Assembly (NCBI RefSeq): GCF_002339505.1
Contig: NZ_DDJO01000002.1
Coordinates: 130,125-194,124, forward strand
Direction of reading: 5' to 3'
Source: Corynebacterium sp. UBA2622
GTDB lineage: Bacteria; Actinomycetota; Actinomycetes; Mycobacteriales; Mycobacteriaceae
Length of the DNA: 64,000 bases
Part shown: piece after piece, positions 16,134 through 25,406 of the stretch
Layout of the letters: each line of letters opens with the position of its first letter
Numbering within the stretch: the stretch's first letter is position 1
Program-made: the position numbers and the translations under genes
The notes under the pieces: generated by a model
Told to the model about the DNA's origin: nothing
The model's database searches: none
Seen by the model: only the letters and a program-made list of their open reading frames with translations

Positions 16134-17373
16134 TTTCCCGGGCCGCCCACACCCCGGCCATCCCGTGCACCCCGGCCCCGGGGGCATTCGCGCCCCCAGC
16201 CAGCCACACGTTGTCCCCGAGCTTGCGCGGGTGGCGGAAGACGAGCTGGCGCAGGTTCATCTCCCCCGCGGCGATGTCGGGGATGTAACCGGTCACGTGG
16301 ACGCTCTCCACCGCGGCGCCGAAGCCCGGCGCGAACCGCTCGATCTGCCGCGCGATGTGCGCCGTCGCGTCCCCGCGGTAACCGCGCGGGACGTGCGCGT
16401 AGGTCCACAGCACCGGTCCGCGCGACGGGTCCGCCGCGTACTGCTGGCACACCATGACGAAGGGACGGTTGGGCATCATCCCCCGCGCCACCTGCCTCTC
16501 GGCATGGGCGATCTCCGCCGCCGTGCCGCCGACGTGGACGGTTCCGGCCTCCCCGACCCGCGGGTCGCGCCACGGCACGGGCCCGCGCAGCAACCAGTCC
16601 ACCTTGAACACCCCGGGGCCCTGGCGCCACGGCCTCGTGCGCGCCCCGAGGCGCCGCGCGTCCCATGGCGCCATGTTCAGGACCACCGCGTCCGCGCGCG
16701 GGATGGCTCGCACCTCCACCCCGGTCTCGAGCACCGCGCCGGCCGCCTCCGCGCGCGCCGCGAGCTTCTCGACGACCCCGCCACTGCCCCCGGCGACCAC
16801 CGGCCACCCCTTCGAGGCCGCCAGCGCCCCGAAGAGCACGCCAAACGCCCCGGTCAGGGGCGCGTCCGGCGGGGTGAGCGAGTGCACGGCGTTGCCCACC
16901 AGCAGGGCCCTCGCCGATTCGGTGCGCAACGCCAGCGAACCCAGTGCCGTGGCGGACAGGATCCCGCGCGCGCCGAAGCGCGCCATCGCCACCGGGTGCG
17001 GCGGGATGCGCCACAACGTGGGCCCGAGGATGTTCTCCAGGTGGGCGTCGATGTCCCGGGCGACGGGGGCGTGGAGGCGGTCCCAGGCCGCCTGGTCGGC
17101 ACCGAGGTCGTCGATAAGCGCGGCGGTCTCGCCGAGCGGGTGCGCGACCGGCCGCGGGGCGCGGAGCCACTGCGCCTCAAGCGTGGCCGCACCGAAGGGG
17201 AACGCGGCGGCGCCCAGATCACTCACGGTGCCGGGGAACAGCTCGGCGGAGCGGCAGTGCCCGCCGATGGAGTTCCCGCGCTCCAGCACGCGCACACCCC
17301 ACCCCGCCTCGGCGAGCTCGACGGCGGCCGCCAGACCGTTCGGGCCGGCCCCGACGATGACGGCCTCAGGCAA
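16054..17373 (-). CDS. Phytoene-dehydrogenase-like FAD oxidoreductase
   Basis: A 439-residue NAD(P)/FAD-dependent protein starting VIVGAGPNGLAAAVELAEAG and followed by the CrtI-type ERGNSIGGHCRS motif; GGANAPGAGVHGMAGV near the C-terminus is the second FAD signature. The substrate is unknown. The start must be TTG (17373), since no other start precedes the flavin motif; it overlaps the upstream glycosyltransferase stop by 8 nt, indicating coupling. The last 27 residues are Arg-rich and overlap menE, suggesting that an ancestral stop nearer the FAD motif was lost. Confidence 0.85.
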   Translation of the reverse strand: MPEAVIVGAGPNGLAAAVELAEAGWGVRVLERGNSIGGHCRSAELFPGTVSDLGAAAFPFGAATLEAQWLRAPRPVAHPLGETAALIDDLGADQAAWDRLHAPVARDIDAHLENILGPTLWRIPPHPVAMARFGARGILSATALGSLALRTESARALLVGNAVHSLTPPDAPLTGAFGVLFGALAASKGWPVVAGGSGGVVEKLAARAEAAGAVLETGVEVRAIPRADAVVLNMAPWDARRLGARTRPWRQGPGVFKVDWLLRGPVPWRDPRVGEAGTVHVGGTAAEIAHAERQVARGMMPNRPFVMVCQQYAADPSRGPVLWTYAHVPRGYRGDATAHIARQIERFAPGFGAAVESVHVTGYIPDIAAGEMNLRQLVFRHPRKLGDNVWLAGGANAPGAGVHGMAGVWAAREIIGQTARARRRGRPFRARGGEGRARG

Positions 17374-18226
17374 GCGTGGCCCCGCGCAGCAGCTTCTCCT
17401 CGTCCTCGCGGGTGTAGGTGCGGGAGATCTGCTCGTCGTTGCCGCCCCTCAGGTTGCCGCGCACGAGGGCGACGGTCTGCGAACCGGGGACCATGGAGAA
17501 CTCGCGCGGGTGCGGGAACACCTGGCGCACGAGGTGGCCGGAGCGCAGCGCACACGCGTTGAGCCAGACATCGTCGGCGAAGGGCGCGTGCTCGGTGAAA
17601 CCCGTTCCCTGGGCGGCCACATAGTCGACCATGGACGGCGGATAGGACACCCCGGACACCCCGGTGGCGAAGTGGAGGGCCGAGGGCTCGGTGTCGTAGA
17701 CGGCCTTCCACTGGCGGTACGGCGCGATCGAGCCGGCGTAGAGCACCATCTCGTGGGCACGGTAGGCGACGACGCAGCCCGGGTCGGCGTCCGCGGAGTT
17801 GAGCAGCTTTTCCAGGAACCAGCGCGGGTAGATCATGTCGTCGTCGATGGTGACCACGCGCGTGCCCGTGCCCGCATAGAGCTGGAACGTTCCGTAGTAC
17901 TTCGTGTGGGGCCCGTACATCCCGTCGGAGCGGTGGACGATGAGGCCGCGGTCCACCAGGGCGTGCAGCCCCTTCGGCCAGGGCCCGTCGTAGTCCGCGG
18001 CATCGAGCCAGAGGTGGACCGGCACCCGGCGCGTGCCGACGAGCAGGGAGGAGATGGCCACCACGGCGGACTTCAACCGCTTGCCGTGGGTGGTCAGCGA
18101 CACCACGGTCGAGCCCCTGCGGGGGAATTCGTGCGGCGACTGGCGCGCGGCGATGCGCAGCCGTGGAGCACGCGTGAAGGCGCCCAACGAGTTCACTGCT
18201 TGGCGCACGGCATAGTCGACCCACAT
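17366..18226 (-). CDS. Glycosyltransferase-like protein
   Basis: A 286-residue GT-A-like protein. STVVSLTTHGKR begins the nucleotide-binding fold, VVTIDDDMIYP supplies the DxD-type metal site at about residue 125, and FADDVWLN resembles the acceptor-site ED motif. There is no membrane helix. Sugar and acceptor are unknown. The ATG at 18226 has TAAAGT 8 nt upstream (leaderless). It is cotranscribed with the FAD oxidoreductase and divergent from menA. Confidence 0.7.
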   Translation of the reverse strand: MWVDYAVRQAVNSLGAFTRAPRLRIAARQSPHEFPRRGSTVVSLTTHGKRLKSAVVAISSLLVGTRRVPVHLWLDAADYDGPWPKGLHALVDRGLIVHRSDGMYGPHTKYYGTFQLYAGTGTRVVTIDDDMIYPRWFLEKLLNSADADPGCVVAYRAHEMVLYAGSIAPYRQWKAVYDTEPSALHFATGVSGVSYPPSMVDYVAAQGTGFTEHAPFADDVWLNACALRSGHLVRQVFPHPREFSMVPGSQTVALVRGNLRGGNDEQISRTYTREDEEKLLRGATLA

Positions 18227-18286
18227 GCACGCCAACTTTAGCGGGGTGACTCGCCCGGACACGACATTGCAGGCATGATGGAACGC

Positions 18287-19204
18287 ATGACCGAAGCTTT
18301 CCCCGCCACCCCCCGCGACTGGTGGGAGGCCGCCCGCCCCCACACCTGGCCAAACGCCTTTGCACCCGTCATCGCGGGCACGGGCGCGGCGGCCTTCACC
18401 GGCGGGGCGCACCTCGGCAGGGCGCTCCTGGCGCTCGTGGTGGCGTGGGCACTCATCGTCGGTGTCAACTACGCCAACGACTACTCGGACGGCATCCGCG
18501 GCACCGACGAGGACCGCACCGGGCCGACCCGGTTGACCGCGTCGCGCCTCGCGGCACCCGAGCACGTGAAGCTGGCGGCGTTCATCTCCTTCGCGGTGGC
18601 CGCTCTGTTCGGTGTCCTCCTCTCCGTCGCGGCCGGGGCAGTGTGGCTCGTCATCGTGGGTGCCGGTTGCATTACCGCGGCGTGGTTCTACACGGGGGGC
18701 AAGAACCCCTACGGTTACGCCGGCTTCGGTGAAGCCGCCGTCTTTGTCTTCTTCGGCCTGGTGGCGGTGCTCGGCACCGAATACACCCAGTCCGGCCGCG
18801 TCACCGGAATCGGCGCGCTGTGTGCGGTGGCCATCGGCGCCATCTCAGCCTCGGTGAACCTGGCCAACAATATCCGCGACATCCCCACCGATGTCGGCGC
18901 GGGCAAGCGCACGCTGGCCGTCCTGCTCGGCGACGCCCGCTCCCGCCGCCTCTTCGCGGTGCTCACCCTGGCCCCTTTCGCGGTGTCCATCCTGCTCGGG
19001 GTGGTGTTCCTGCCCGCGCTGTTCGGCCTCGCACCGCTGCCGCTGGCGGTTGCCTCCATCCTGAAGGTCACCCGCGGCGCGCAGGGCCCGGAGCTCATCC
19101 CGGTACTCGGGCTTAACGGCCGGACCATGCTGGCGTGGTCAATCATCACCGCGCTGGCCCTGGCGTGGGGGTTCTGGCAGGTCATGCCCTACCCGTTCCT
19201 CTAG
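18287..19204 (+). CDS. menA: MenA, 1,4-dihydroxy-2-naphthoate polyprenyltransferase
   Basis: A 305-residue UbiA-superfamily membrane enzyme that attaches the polyprenyl chain to DHNA, giving demethylmenaquinone. The first Asp-rich motif NYANDYSDG lies about residue 60-70, followed by GTDEDRTGPTRLTAS; the second, NLANNIRDIPTDVGAGKRT, is near 195-215. Eight or so hydrophobic segments are visible. The ATG at 18287 was chosen over 18275/18278 because GGAAC is then spaced correctly; the upstream ATGs cannot be excluded. Confidence 0.94.
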   Translation: MTEAFPATPRDWWEAARPHTWPNAFAPVIAGTGAAAFTGGAHLGRALLALVVAWALIVGVNYANDYSDGIRGTDEDRTGPTRLTASRLAAPEHVKLAAFISFAVAALFGVLLSVAAGAVWLVIVGAGCITAAWFYTGGKNPYGYAGFGEAAVFVFFGLVAVLGTEYTQSGRVTGIGALCAVAIGAISASVNLANNIRDIPTDVGAGKRTLAVLLGDARSRRLFAVLTLAPFAVSILLGVVFLPALFGLAPLPLAVASILKVTRGAQGPELIPVLGLNGRTMLAWSIITALALAWGFWQVMPYPFL

Positions 19205-19226
19205 CGGACCAGCCGGGAAAACCCGC

Positions 19227-19571
19227 CTAACGCCCTGCGAGCTCCCCGCGGATCCAGTCCTTGCGGGCGTTGCGCTGCTGGCGCCACTGCGCCATCGCGT
19301 AGTTGGCCTCGAGGCGCTGCTTCTTGAACAGCAGCATGGACACCGGAAAGGCGACGATGAGGGCGAGCAGGGCCGACATGATCAGTGGCACGGGGGCCTT
19401 GATCAGCATGGCCACGGCCTGGATGGCCGCCGTGAGCACGATAAACAAGAGGAGCCTGTAGAGGCCGTAGACGGCCGCCGCCCGGTTCGCGCGGGAGCGC
19501 GCGCGGGGGTCGAGGGTGGGCGCGCCCACGTGGGCGCGATCTTCTCCGGCGGTGGTGTTGTGCTCGTTCAC
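19227..19571 (-). CDS. DUF4229-like small membrane protein
   Basis: A 114-residue protein with two central hydrophobic helices (YRLLLFIVLTAAIQAVAMLI and VPLIMSALLALIVAFPVSML) followed by FKKQRLEANYAMAQWRQQRNARKDWIR, a basic amphipathic tail characteristic of DUF4229. The GTG at 19571 was chosen over an upstream ATG because it begins the family-length protein; TAGGGT precedes it. Function unknown; a similar gene lies near menA in other Corynebacteriales. Confidence 0.75.
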   Translation of the reverse strand: MNEHNTTAGEDRAHVGAPTLDPRARSRANRAAAVYGLYRLLLFIVLTAAIQAVAMLIKAPVPLIMSALLALIVAFPVSMLLFKKQRLEANYAMAQWRQQRNARKDWIRGELAGR

Positions 19572-19636
19572 ACTGCACACCCTACTCACGACGATTCCGA
19601 ACCACCGTGCGAGCCCCACCCACTATCTTGGAACGC

Positions 19637-19936
19637 ATGGGAAGAATACTGCTGGTTCTGCTGGTCATTCTCGCCGTCTACCTGATGTGGCGCGCCTTCG
19701 GCCCGGGCAGCAGCGAACGCTACGGCAACCTGCGCGGCATGGGCGGCAGCACCCGGGTGGACCCCGCTGGTCCGAGCCGCTCGATCAAGGGCCCGGACGA
19801 CGACGAGGAATTCCTCTGGACCATCGAGAAAAACCGCTTCAAGGAGCGTCGCGCCCGCGAGGAGGCGGAGAGGCGCCGCCGCGAGGAGGAGGAGCGCAAG
19901 AAGCGTCTCGACGGCGGGACGGACGCGCCCCGTTAG
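19637..19936 (+). CDS. Small single-pass membrane protein with charged coiled coil
   Basis: A 99-residue protein: N-terminal helix RILLVLLVILAVYLMW, a Gly/Ser linker, then a highly charged segment of Arg/Glu repeats from about residue 65 (KNRFKERRAREEAERRRREEEERKK) expected to form a single helix or coiled coil. TATCTT lies 7 nt before the ATG, indicating a leaderless transcript. Not recognised. Confidence 0.7.
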   Translation: MGRILLVLLVILAVYLMWRAFGPGSSERYGNLRGMGGSTRVDPAGPSRSIKGPDDDEEFLWTIEKNRFKERRAREEAERRRREEEERKKRLDGGTDAPR

Positions 19937-19961
19937 CGGACACCACCGCTCCCCGGAGCCA

Positions 19962-20222
19962 CTACTGGCGCGGCTCGAACACGATACCCAGGCCGAGCGC
20001 CGAGGCGACGGCCGCGACCTTCTCCCACCGAACCCCGGCACCACCGTGCTCGATGGTGTGCAGGGTGGAGCGCGACACCCCGGCGGCATCCGCCACCTCC
20101 TGCTGCAGCCGGCCCGCCTCCCGACGGGTGCGGGCGATCTGCTCGCCGAGCGTGAGGAGCAACGGGTCCTCACTGGCGGGCTTGCCCGTCTTGTTGCGCG
20201 GTCCGGACACGGGTCTGCTCAC
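19962..20222 (-). CDS. XRE-family helix-turn-helix regulator
   Basis: An 86-residue protein with a Cro/C1-type HTH at about residues 25-80: LGEQIARTRREAGRLQQEVADAAGVSRSTLHTIEHG. It resembles HipB-type antitoxins and short XRE repressors, but no HipA-like partner is adjacent. The GTG start at 20222 overlaps the galE stop by 4 nt (GTGA), so translation depends on galE. Confidence 0.82.
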   Translation of the reverse strand: MSRPVSGPRNKTGKPASEDPLLLTLGEQIARTRREAGRLQQEVADAAGVSRSTLHTIEHGGAGVRWEKVAAVASALGLGIVFEPRQ

Positions 20223-21229
20223 CCGGCCCGTGACTCGCTCCGCAGGCGCTCCTCCCCGCGGAGCACCTCCGGGAGCTTCTCGGACCACTCGATGGAGTGG
20301 CGCACACCGTCGGCGATGCTCAGCTCGGGCAGCCACCCCAGGAGCTCGCGGGCCTTGTCGATGCGCGCCGCGGCACCCACGACATCCCCGTCGCGCCGGT
20401 CTGCACCCTCCACGCGCAGCGGCGTCCCGGTGACCTCCCCCACTGCCTCGGCCAGCTCGAAAACGGTTGTCCCGGTGCCGGTGCCAAGGTTGATCACCTC
20501 GTACGGGGCGAGAGTCGCCTGCAACGCCAGAACGTGCGCGCGGCCGAGGTCCCAGACGTGGATGTAGTCGCGCAGGCCGGATCCGTCCCGGGTGGGCCAG
20601 TCGACGCCGGTGACGGTGAAGACGTCGTCGGTGGCGTGGGCGGTGAGCATCTTGCCCAGCGCGTGGCTCGGGGCCGGATTCTGCAGTCCGGTGCGCATCT
20701 GCGGGTCCGCACCGATGGGGTTGAAGTAGCGCAGGGTGGTGGCGGTGATGCGACCCGCCGCCGCGGCATCGGCGAGGACACGCTCGAGCATCCACTTGGA
20801 GGCCGCGTACGGGCTGCCCGGATCGACGGTGCTGGTTTCGCTGACCATGAAGTCCGGGTCCGGCTCGTACATCGCAGCCGTGGAGCTGAACAGGAATCTG
20901 GAGATTCCGCGGGCGGAGAGGGCGTCGACAAGCGTGATGGCCTTGCCCACGTTCGTGCCGTAGTAGTCAAGCGGCTGTTCCACCGACTCGGGCACGACGA
21001 TCTTTGCGGCGCAGTGGATCACGGCATCGAGGTCGGGGTGCTCGTCGGCGATGCGGTTGAGTACCGCGCGGTCGGCGATGTCTCCCTCATAGTGGGCGTA
21101 GCGCGACGCGTAGACGCGCAGACCCGTGGAGTAGTCGTCAAGGATGACGGGCGTGATGCCCGCGTCCTCACAGCAGGAGGCGATTGTGGACCCGATGTAG
21201 CCGGCACCGCCGGTGATGAGAACCTTCAT
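20219..21229 (-). CDS. galE: UDP-glucose 4-epimerase
   Basis: A 336-residue extended SDR. GGAGYIG near the start binds NAD, and SSTAAMYE and YAASK supply the catalytic Ser, Tyr and Lys; RYFNPIGADP is the epimerase signature. It interconverts UDP-glucose and UDP-galactose, the latter being the precursor of arabinogalactan galactan in corynebacteria. It begins directly after the ccsB stop, so it is at the 3' end of the haem/cytochrome operon. Confidence 0.92.
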   Translation of the reverse strand: MKVLITGGAGYIGSTIASCCEDAGITPVILDDYSTGLRVYASRYAHYEGDIADRAVLNRIADEHPDLDAVIHCAAKIVVPESVEQPLDYYGTNVGKAITLVDALSARGISRFLFSSTAAMYEPDPDFMVSETSTVDPGSPYAASKWMLERVLADAAAAGRITATTLRYFNPIGADPQMRTGLQNPAPSHALGKMLTAHATDDVFTVTGVDWPTRDGSGLRDYIHVWDLGRAHVLALQATLAPYEVINLGTGTGTTVFELAEAVGEVTGTPLRVEGADRRDGDVVGAAARIDKARELLGWLPELSIADGVRHSIEWSEKLPEVLRGEERLRSESRAG

Positions 21230-22273
21230 TTAGTTCAGCCCCGCGTAGGAATGGAGACCGGCGATGACGGTGTTGACGTAGGTCATGTTGAAGATGGTGA
21301 CCAGAAGGGCGAATACGTTGATCCATGCGGCCTTGGCGTTCTTCCACCCGGCCGTGGCGCGGGCGTGGAGATAGGCGGCGTAGAGGATCCAGGTGATCAG
21401 GGAGACGGTCTCCTTCGCGTCCCAGCCCCAGAACCGGCCCCAGGCAACCTCCGCCCAGACGGCGCCGAGCGTAATGCCGACTCCGAACAGCGGCAGGGTG
21501 ATGATGGCCGTCTTGTAGGCCAGCTGATCCAGCGTCTTGGCGGCGGGCAGCGGCTTGAGCAGCTTGCCCAGGGTGCCCCTCTCCTCCCCGCGCGGCTGCC
21601 ACATGCGCAGCAGGTAGAGGATGGAGAAGATGCCCGAGACCATGCCAATGGAGGCACCGATCGAGACGGAGGAGACGTGCACCGGCAGCCAGTAGGACTG
21701 CAGCGCTGGCACAACCGGGGCGGCCTTCATGTGGAAGACGGTGGAGTTGAGGTACATCGCCACGATCATTGGCGCGAGCAGCCACGGGTAGACGGAGTAC
21801 CACTTGCGGCGCTGGATCACGATTGCCGCGGTGACCATGATGACGGCAGTCATCATGAGGATGTACTCGTAGAGGTTGCCCAGCGGGAAGCGCCTCGCGC
21901 CGAAACCGCGGGTGACCACGGCGGCGATGTGAAGGAGCACACCAAGCCAGATCAGGGCCTGCGTCATCCCGGCCCACTTGCGGGCCCCGGCGACGCGGCG
22001 GTCGTACTCCCCCTGGTCGAAGACGACCTCCGGGGCCGCACCCTCACCCGACACGTCGACGACGGTGGATCCGCCGCCCGCGCCTACAGCGACCTTCTGG
22101 CTCGCGGTGCTGGCCGCGCGCTTCCTCGCCGCCTCGTGCTCGCGGCGCATGTCGATGACGCCGAACATCCGGCCGTAGTAGATGCACGACATGAGCATCG
22201 CCACGATGTAGATGATGAACGCGGTCCGGAACGTCAGGTCCGACAGGTCCGCCATGGTGGAGTTGACAAGCAT
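21230..22273 (-). CDS. ccsB: CcsB/ResC, System II cytochrome c assembly protein
   Basis: A 347-residue polytopic membrane protein. WGRFWGWDAKET is the tryptophan-rich haem-handling WWD motif, and several conserved His residues lie in helices flanking it. Together with ResB it exports haem and ligates it to apocytochrome c outside the membrane. A charged insertion (about residues 45-95) separates the first helix from the core, as in actinobacterial members. Confidence 0.93.
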   Translation of the reverse strand: MLVNSTMADLSDLTFRTAFIIYIVAMLMSCIYYGRMFGVIDMRREHEAARKRAASTASQKVAVGAGGGSTVVDVSGEGAAPEVVFDQGEYDRRVAGARKWAGMTQALIWLGVLLHIAAVVTRGFGARRFPLGNLYEYILMMTAVIMVTAAIVIQRRKWYSVYPWLLAPMIVAMYLNSTVFHMKAAPVVPALQSYWLPVHVSSVSIGASIGMVSGIFSILYLLRMWQPRGEERGTLGKLLKPLPAAKTLDQLAYKTAIITLPLFGVGITLGAVWAEVAWGRFWGWDAKETVSLITWILYAAYLHARATAGWKNAKAAWINVFALLVTIFNMTYVNTVIAGLHSYAGLN

Positions 22274-22331
22274 ACGGCTAACTTACCCCAGCCCCCGGCA
22301 TCGTCCAAGGTCATCACGCCGGAGGCCACCC

Positions 22332-23969
22332 CTATCCGAGCTCGTCCACCTCGTTGTCCGGGTCGTCGCGCTCAGCCTCCGTGACACGCCCGAGGATCCG
22401 GTCCGCGATCTCGTCGAACTCGGAGCCCCAGCCGGCGCGGTCGGTGCGGGCGAGGCCGGCGAACTCCACGCTGGTACCGGTCGCCGTCGGGGTGAGGCGC
22501 ACCCAGATGCGGCGGCGCTTGATGGTCAGCGAGCCGATGAGGGAGCCGAGCATGAGCACCGTGGTCGCGAGCGTCCAGATCTGCGTCGGGTCGCGGGAGA
22601 TCTGGTAGTTCGCGTACTCGGCGGCGCCGTCGAAGCGCACCTTCACCCCGCCGTCGAGGGTGGTCTCCTGGCCCGGGGTGAGGTTGAGCCTGTCCACCTT
22701 CTTCAGCTGCCCCTCCGCGATGAGCGACTGGTCCAGCACGAACACGTTCTGCGGCCGGCCGGTGTCCAAGCCGGCGTCACCCACGTAGATGTCCACGGCC
22801 ATGGCCGGGTCGTTCATCGCGGGGAAGCTGGACTGCAGCATGTCTCCGTTGGCCCCCGTCCACTTCGCCGTTGGCGCGAACACGCCCTCGACGGCGATCT
22901 GGTTCTGCCTCCTGTCCCCCAGATCCGGGTACAGGCCCGCCGGCGGGTCAAAGCGCATCACGCCGGAGGAGAGGAAGGTCTGCACGTCGGTGGGGCGGAA
23001 CTGCACGAGCTGTGTGCGGGTCTCCCCGTCCGGCCACGTCACGGTGATCTGCGGGGCGAAGCCGTGCCCCTGCAGATAGATGCGGTCGCCGTTGATGCGC
23101 AGCGGGTGGTTCACCCTGATGGTGGTGTCCTTCCACGCGGAGCGGTCCGCGGAAAGGTCGGACGTGTAGGACACGTCGGAGGAGAACCCGTTCGCCTGCC
23201 CCGTGTTCAGGTAGTCCGCCCGGAAGTTGTGGGAGTCGATGCAGAAGGGGGTCAGCCCGGTGCCGTCGAAAAGCGGGCCCGCCCGGAAGACGTCGAAGTT
23301 GGCCGGGGAGGTGTTGCAGAACTCGCGCGACTGCTCCACCGGCACCGCGTACCGGGACTCCGAGTTGGTCACCACGATGACCTGACCCTCGTAGAACACC
23401 ATGCGGCCCGCCGTGAACGCCACGATCATGCCCACCAGGCCGACGTGGAACAGCAGGTTCATCAGCTCGCGCGTGTACCCCTTCTCCGCGGCGATGGAGT
23501 ACGTGCCCGCGCGGTCCTCCTCCGGGGAGTAGGACGCGACGTGCCAGCGCTTCAGCTCGGAGCGCACCCGCTTGTCGACGTCCTCCAGCGGCTCATCCAC
23601 CTCCCCCACCGCGTGCATGGGCATGCGGCTGAGGTAGCGCGGCGCGCGGATCGGCTTGGCGCGGTAGGCGCGCCAGTGGTCGATTGAACGCGGGATGATG
23701 CAGCCGACCAGGGAGACCATCAGCAGCATGACGATGGCGACGAACCACGTGGAGCCGAAGACGTCGAAAAGCTGGAGCTTGTCGTAGATCGGCCCGAGCC
23801 TCGGGTTGGCCTTCATGTAGTCGTCGACCAGCGTGGCGCTGACGGAGCGCTGCGGCAGGAGCGCGCCCGGGATGGAGGCGAGCGCGAGCAGGAACAGCAG
23901 CACGAGGGCCGTGCGCATGCTCGTCAGCCAGTGCCACGTGGCGCGCAGCCACCTTGTGAGAGTGCGCAT
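22332..23969 (-). CDS. resB: ResB/Ccs1, System II cytochrome c assembly protein
   Basis: A 545-residue protein with three N-terminal helices (WLTSMRTALVLLFLLALASIPGALLPQ; the TWFVAIVMLLMVSLVGCIIP region; LLFHVGLVGMIVAFTAG), a large extracytoplasmic domain and a C-terminal helix. These are typical of ResB. It partners the CcsB product; the gap to ccsB is 58 nt and holds no recognisable gene. Confidence 0.94.
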   Translation of the reverse strand: MRTLTRWLRATWHWLTSMRTALVLLFLLALASIPGALLPQRSVSATLVDDYMKANPRLGPIYDKLQLFDVFGSTWFVAIVMLLMVSLVGCIIPRSIDHWRAYRAKPIRAPRYLSRMPMHAVGEVDEPLEDVDKRVRSELKRWHVASYSPEEDRAGTYSIAAEKGYTRELMNLLFHVGLVGMIVAFTAGRMVFYEGQVIVVTNSESRYAVPVEQSREFCNTSPANFDVFRAGPLFDGTGLTPFCIDSHNFRADYLNTGQANGFSSDVSYTSDLSADRSAWKDTTIRVNHPLRINGDRIYLQGHGFAPQITVTWPDGETRTQLVQFRPTDVQTFLSSGVMRFDPPAGLYPDLGDRRQNQIAVEGVFAPTAKWTGANGDMLQSSFPAMNDPAMAVDIYVGDAGLDTGRPQNVFVLDQSLIAEGQLKKVDRLNLTPGQETTLDGGVKVRFDGAAEYANYQISRDPTQIWTLATTVLMLGSLIGSLTIKRRRIWVRLTPTATGTSVEFAGLARTDRAGWGSEFDEIADRILGRVTEAERDDPDNEVDELG

Positions 23970-24023
23970 TGCGGTCCTTCTTCCCAGTAAGTTCTTCCCA
24001 GTGAGTTAGGTCGTTGCTGCGGG

Positions 24024-24806
24024 TCAGATCAGCGTGGCACCGTAGCCCACGGTGAGCTGCCGCGTCCACCCGATGAAGTGGTTCCACACCCCCGTGACCA
24101 GCAGCAGGCCGACGAAGATCATGAGCACCCCGCCGATGAGCTGGATGGTGCGCGAGTGGCGGCGCAGGAAGTCGATGCCCTCCACCGCGCGGGCGGAGCC
24201 GAAAGCCATGAGCAGGAACGGCAGCCCCAGGCCCAGGCAGTAGGCGATGACGAGGACGATACCCCGCGCCGCCGTGAACCCCTCCGAACCCACCGACACC
24301 GAAATGATGGCCGCGAGCGTGGGGCCGAGGCACGGCGTCCACCCGAGGGCGAAGACCCCGCCGAGCAGCGGGGCACCGATCCAGGTGGTCCACTTCCGGG
24401 GCTGCATGCGGGTGTCGCGCTGCAGGACGGGCACCAGGCCCAGGAAGACCACGCCCATGAGGATGGTCACCACGCCGCCGGCGCGCATGAGTGTGTCGGC
24501 GTTGAGCGAGATCAGGCTGATCGCCCCGAAGACCGACACCGTGGCCAGCAGGAACACCACGGTGAACCCGAGGATGAACAGCGCCGCCGCACCGATGACG
24601 GCCCCCTGCCGCCGCCGGCCCACGCGCGGGCCCGCCTCGCCGAACTCCATCTCGCCGCCGACAATGCCGGTGAGGTAGGACATGTAGCCGGGCACCAGGG
24701 GGATCACGCACGGCGAGGCGAAGGACACCAGGCCCGCCAGCGCCGCGGCCAGGGCCCCCAGGATGAGCGGGCCGGACGTGACGAGATCGGAGAACGCCTC
24801 CCCCAT
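24024..24806 (-). CDS. ccdA: CcdA, thiol-disulfide electron transporter
   Basis: A 260-residue six-helix protein with the two conserved cysteines in PC motifs, Cys33 (FASPCVIPLVPG) and Cys159 (GWTPCLGPTLA). CcdA moves electrons from cytosolic thioredoxin across the membrane to keep apocytochrome c cysteines reduced. The start abuts the stop of the tlpA-like gene, its likely electron acceptor. Confidence 0.94.
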   Translation of the reverse strand: MGEAFSDLVTSGPLILGALAAALAGLVSFASPCVIPLVPGYMSYLTGIVGGEMEFGEAGPRVGRRRQGAVIGAAALFILGFTVVFLLATVSVFGAISLISLNADTLMRAGGVVTILMGVVFLGLVPVLQRDTRMQPRKWTTWIGAPLLGGVFALGWTPCLGPTLAAIISVSVGSEGFTAARGIVLVIAYCLGLGLPFLLMAFGSARAVEGIDFLRRHSRTIQLIGGVLMIFVGLLLVTGVWNHFIGWTRQLTVGYGATLI

Positions 24807-25406
24807 TTAGGACGCGGCCTCCTGCTGCAGCCGGTCGGTCACCCCGAGGATGTCCGCGGCGGTGACCTCACGGAGGAACACTGCCGCCGGGCGGTGCTGC
24901 TTGTCCAGGATCACCGTGGTGGGGATGACGGAGCTTGGTACCCCGCCCAGGCTGGCGGCCGCCTTGAAGGGCGGGTCGTAGATCGACGGGTAGCTCACCC
25001 CGTTGTCGGTCACGAAGTCCCTGGCGATCTGGGGGTTGTAGTCGCGCACGTTGATGCCCAGCACGGTGCCCGCCCCCGAGGCGGCGAGCTTCTCCTGCGC
25101 CTCCTCGAGGTCGTCCACCTCGGCGCGGCACGGGGCGCACCACTGGCCCCAGGCGTTGAGCACGACGATCTTGCCGTCGTAGTCCGCCAGGGAGATGTTC
25201 TTCCCGGGCTCCATGAGGGATTCGCCGCTCACGTCGTTGACGGGCTTGCGGTCGGCCTCGTCGTAGAAGATCTCCACCTGCCCGCCCGGGGAGTGGAAGG
25301 AAAACGTCGCGCCGTCGTCACCGGAGGAGCACCCGGCCAGTGACCCGGCGAGCAGGCCGGCGGCGAGCGACACCCCCACGAGCGGGGCGGCGGTTCGAGA
25401 GCGCAT
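24807..25406 (-). CDS. TlpA/ResA-like thiol-disulfide lipoprotein
   Basis: A 199-residue lipoprotein: signal peptide with lipobox LAGC (Cys26), then a thioredoxin fold with WCAPC (Cys90, Cys93) and a cis-Pro region VIPTTV. It is expected to reduce the haem-binding CxxCH of apocytochrome c on the outer face of the membrane, using electrons from CcdA. The ATG overlaps the upstream stop by 1 nt. Confidence 0.92.
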   Translation of the reverse strand: MRSRTAAPLVGVSLAAGLLAGSLAGCSSGDDGATFSFHSPGGQVEIFYDEADRKPVNDVSGESLMEPGKNISLADYDGKIVVLNAWGQWCAPCRAEVDDLEEAQEKLAASGAGTVLGINVRDYNPQIARDFVTDNGVSYPSIYDPPFKAAASLGGVPSSVIPTTVILDKQHRPAAVFLREVTAADILGVTDRLQQEAAS

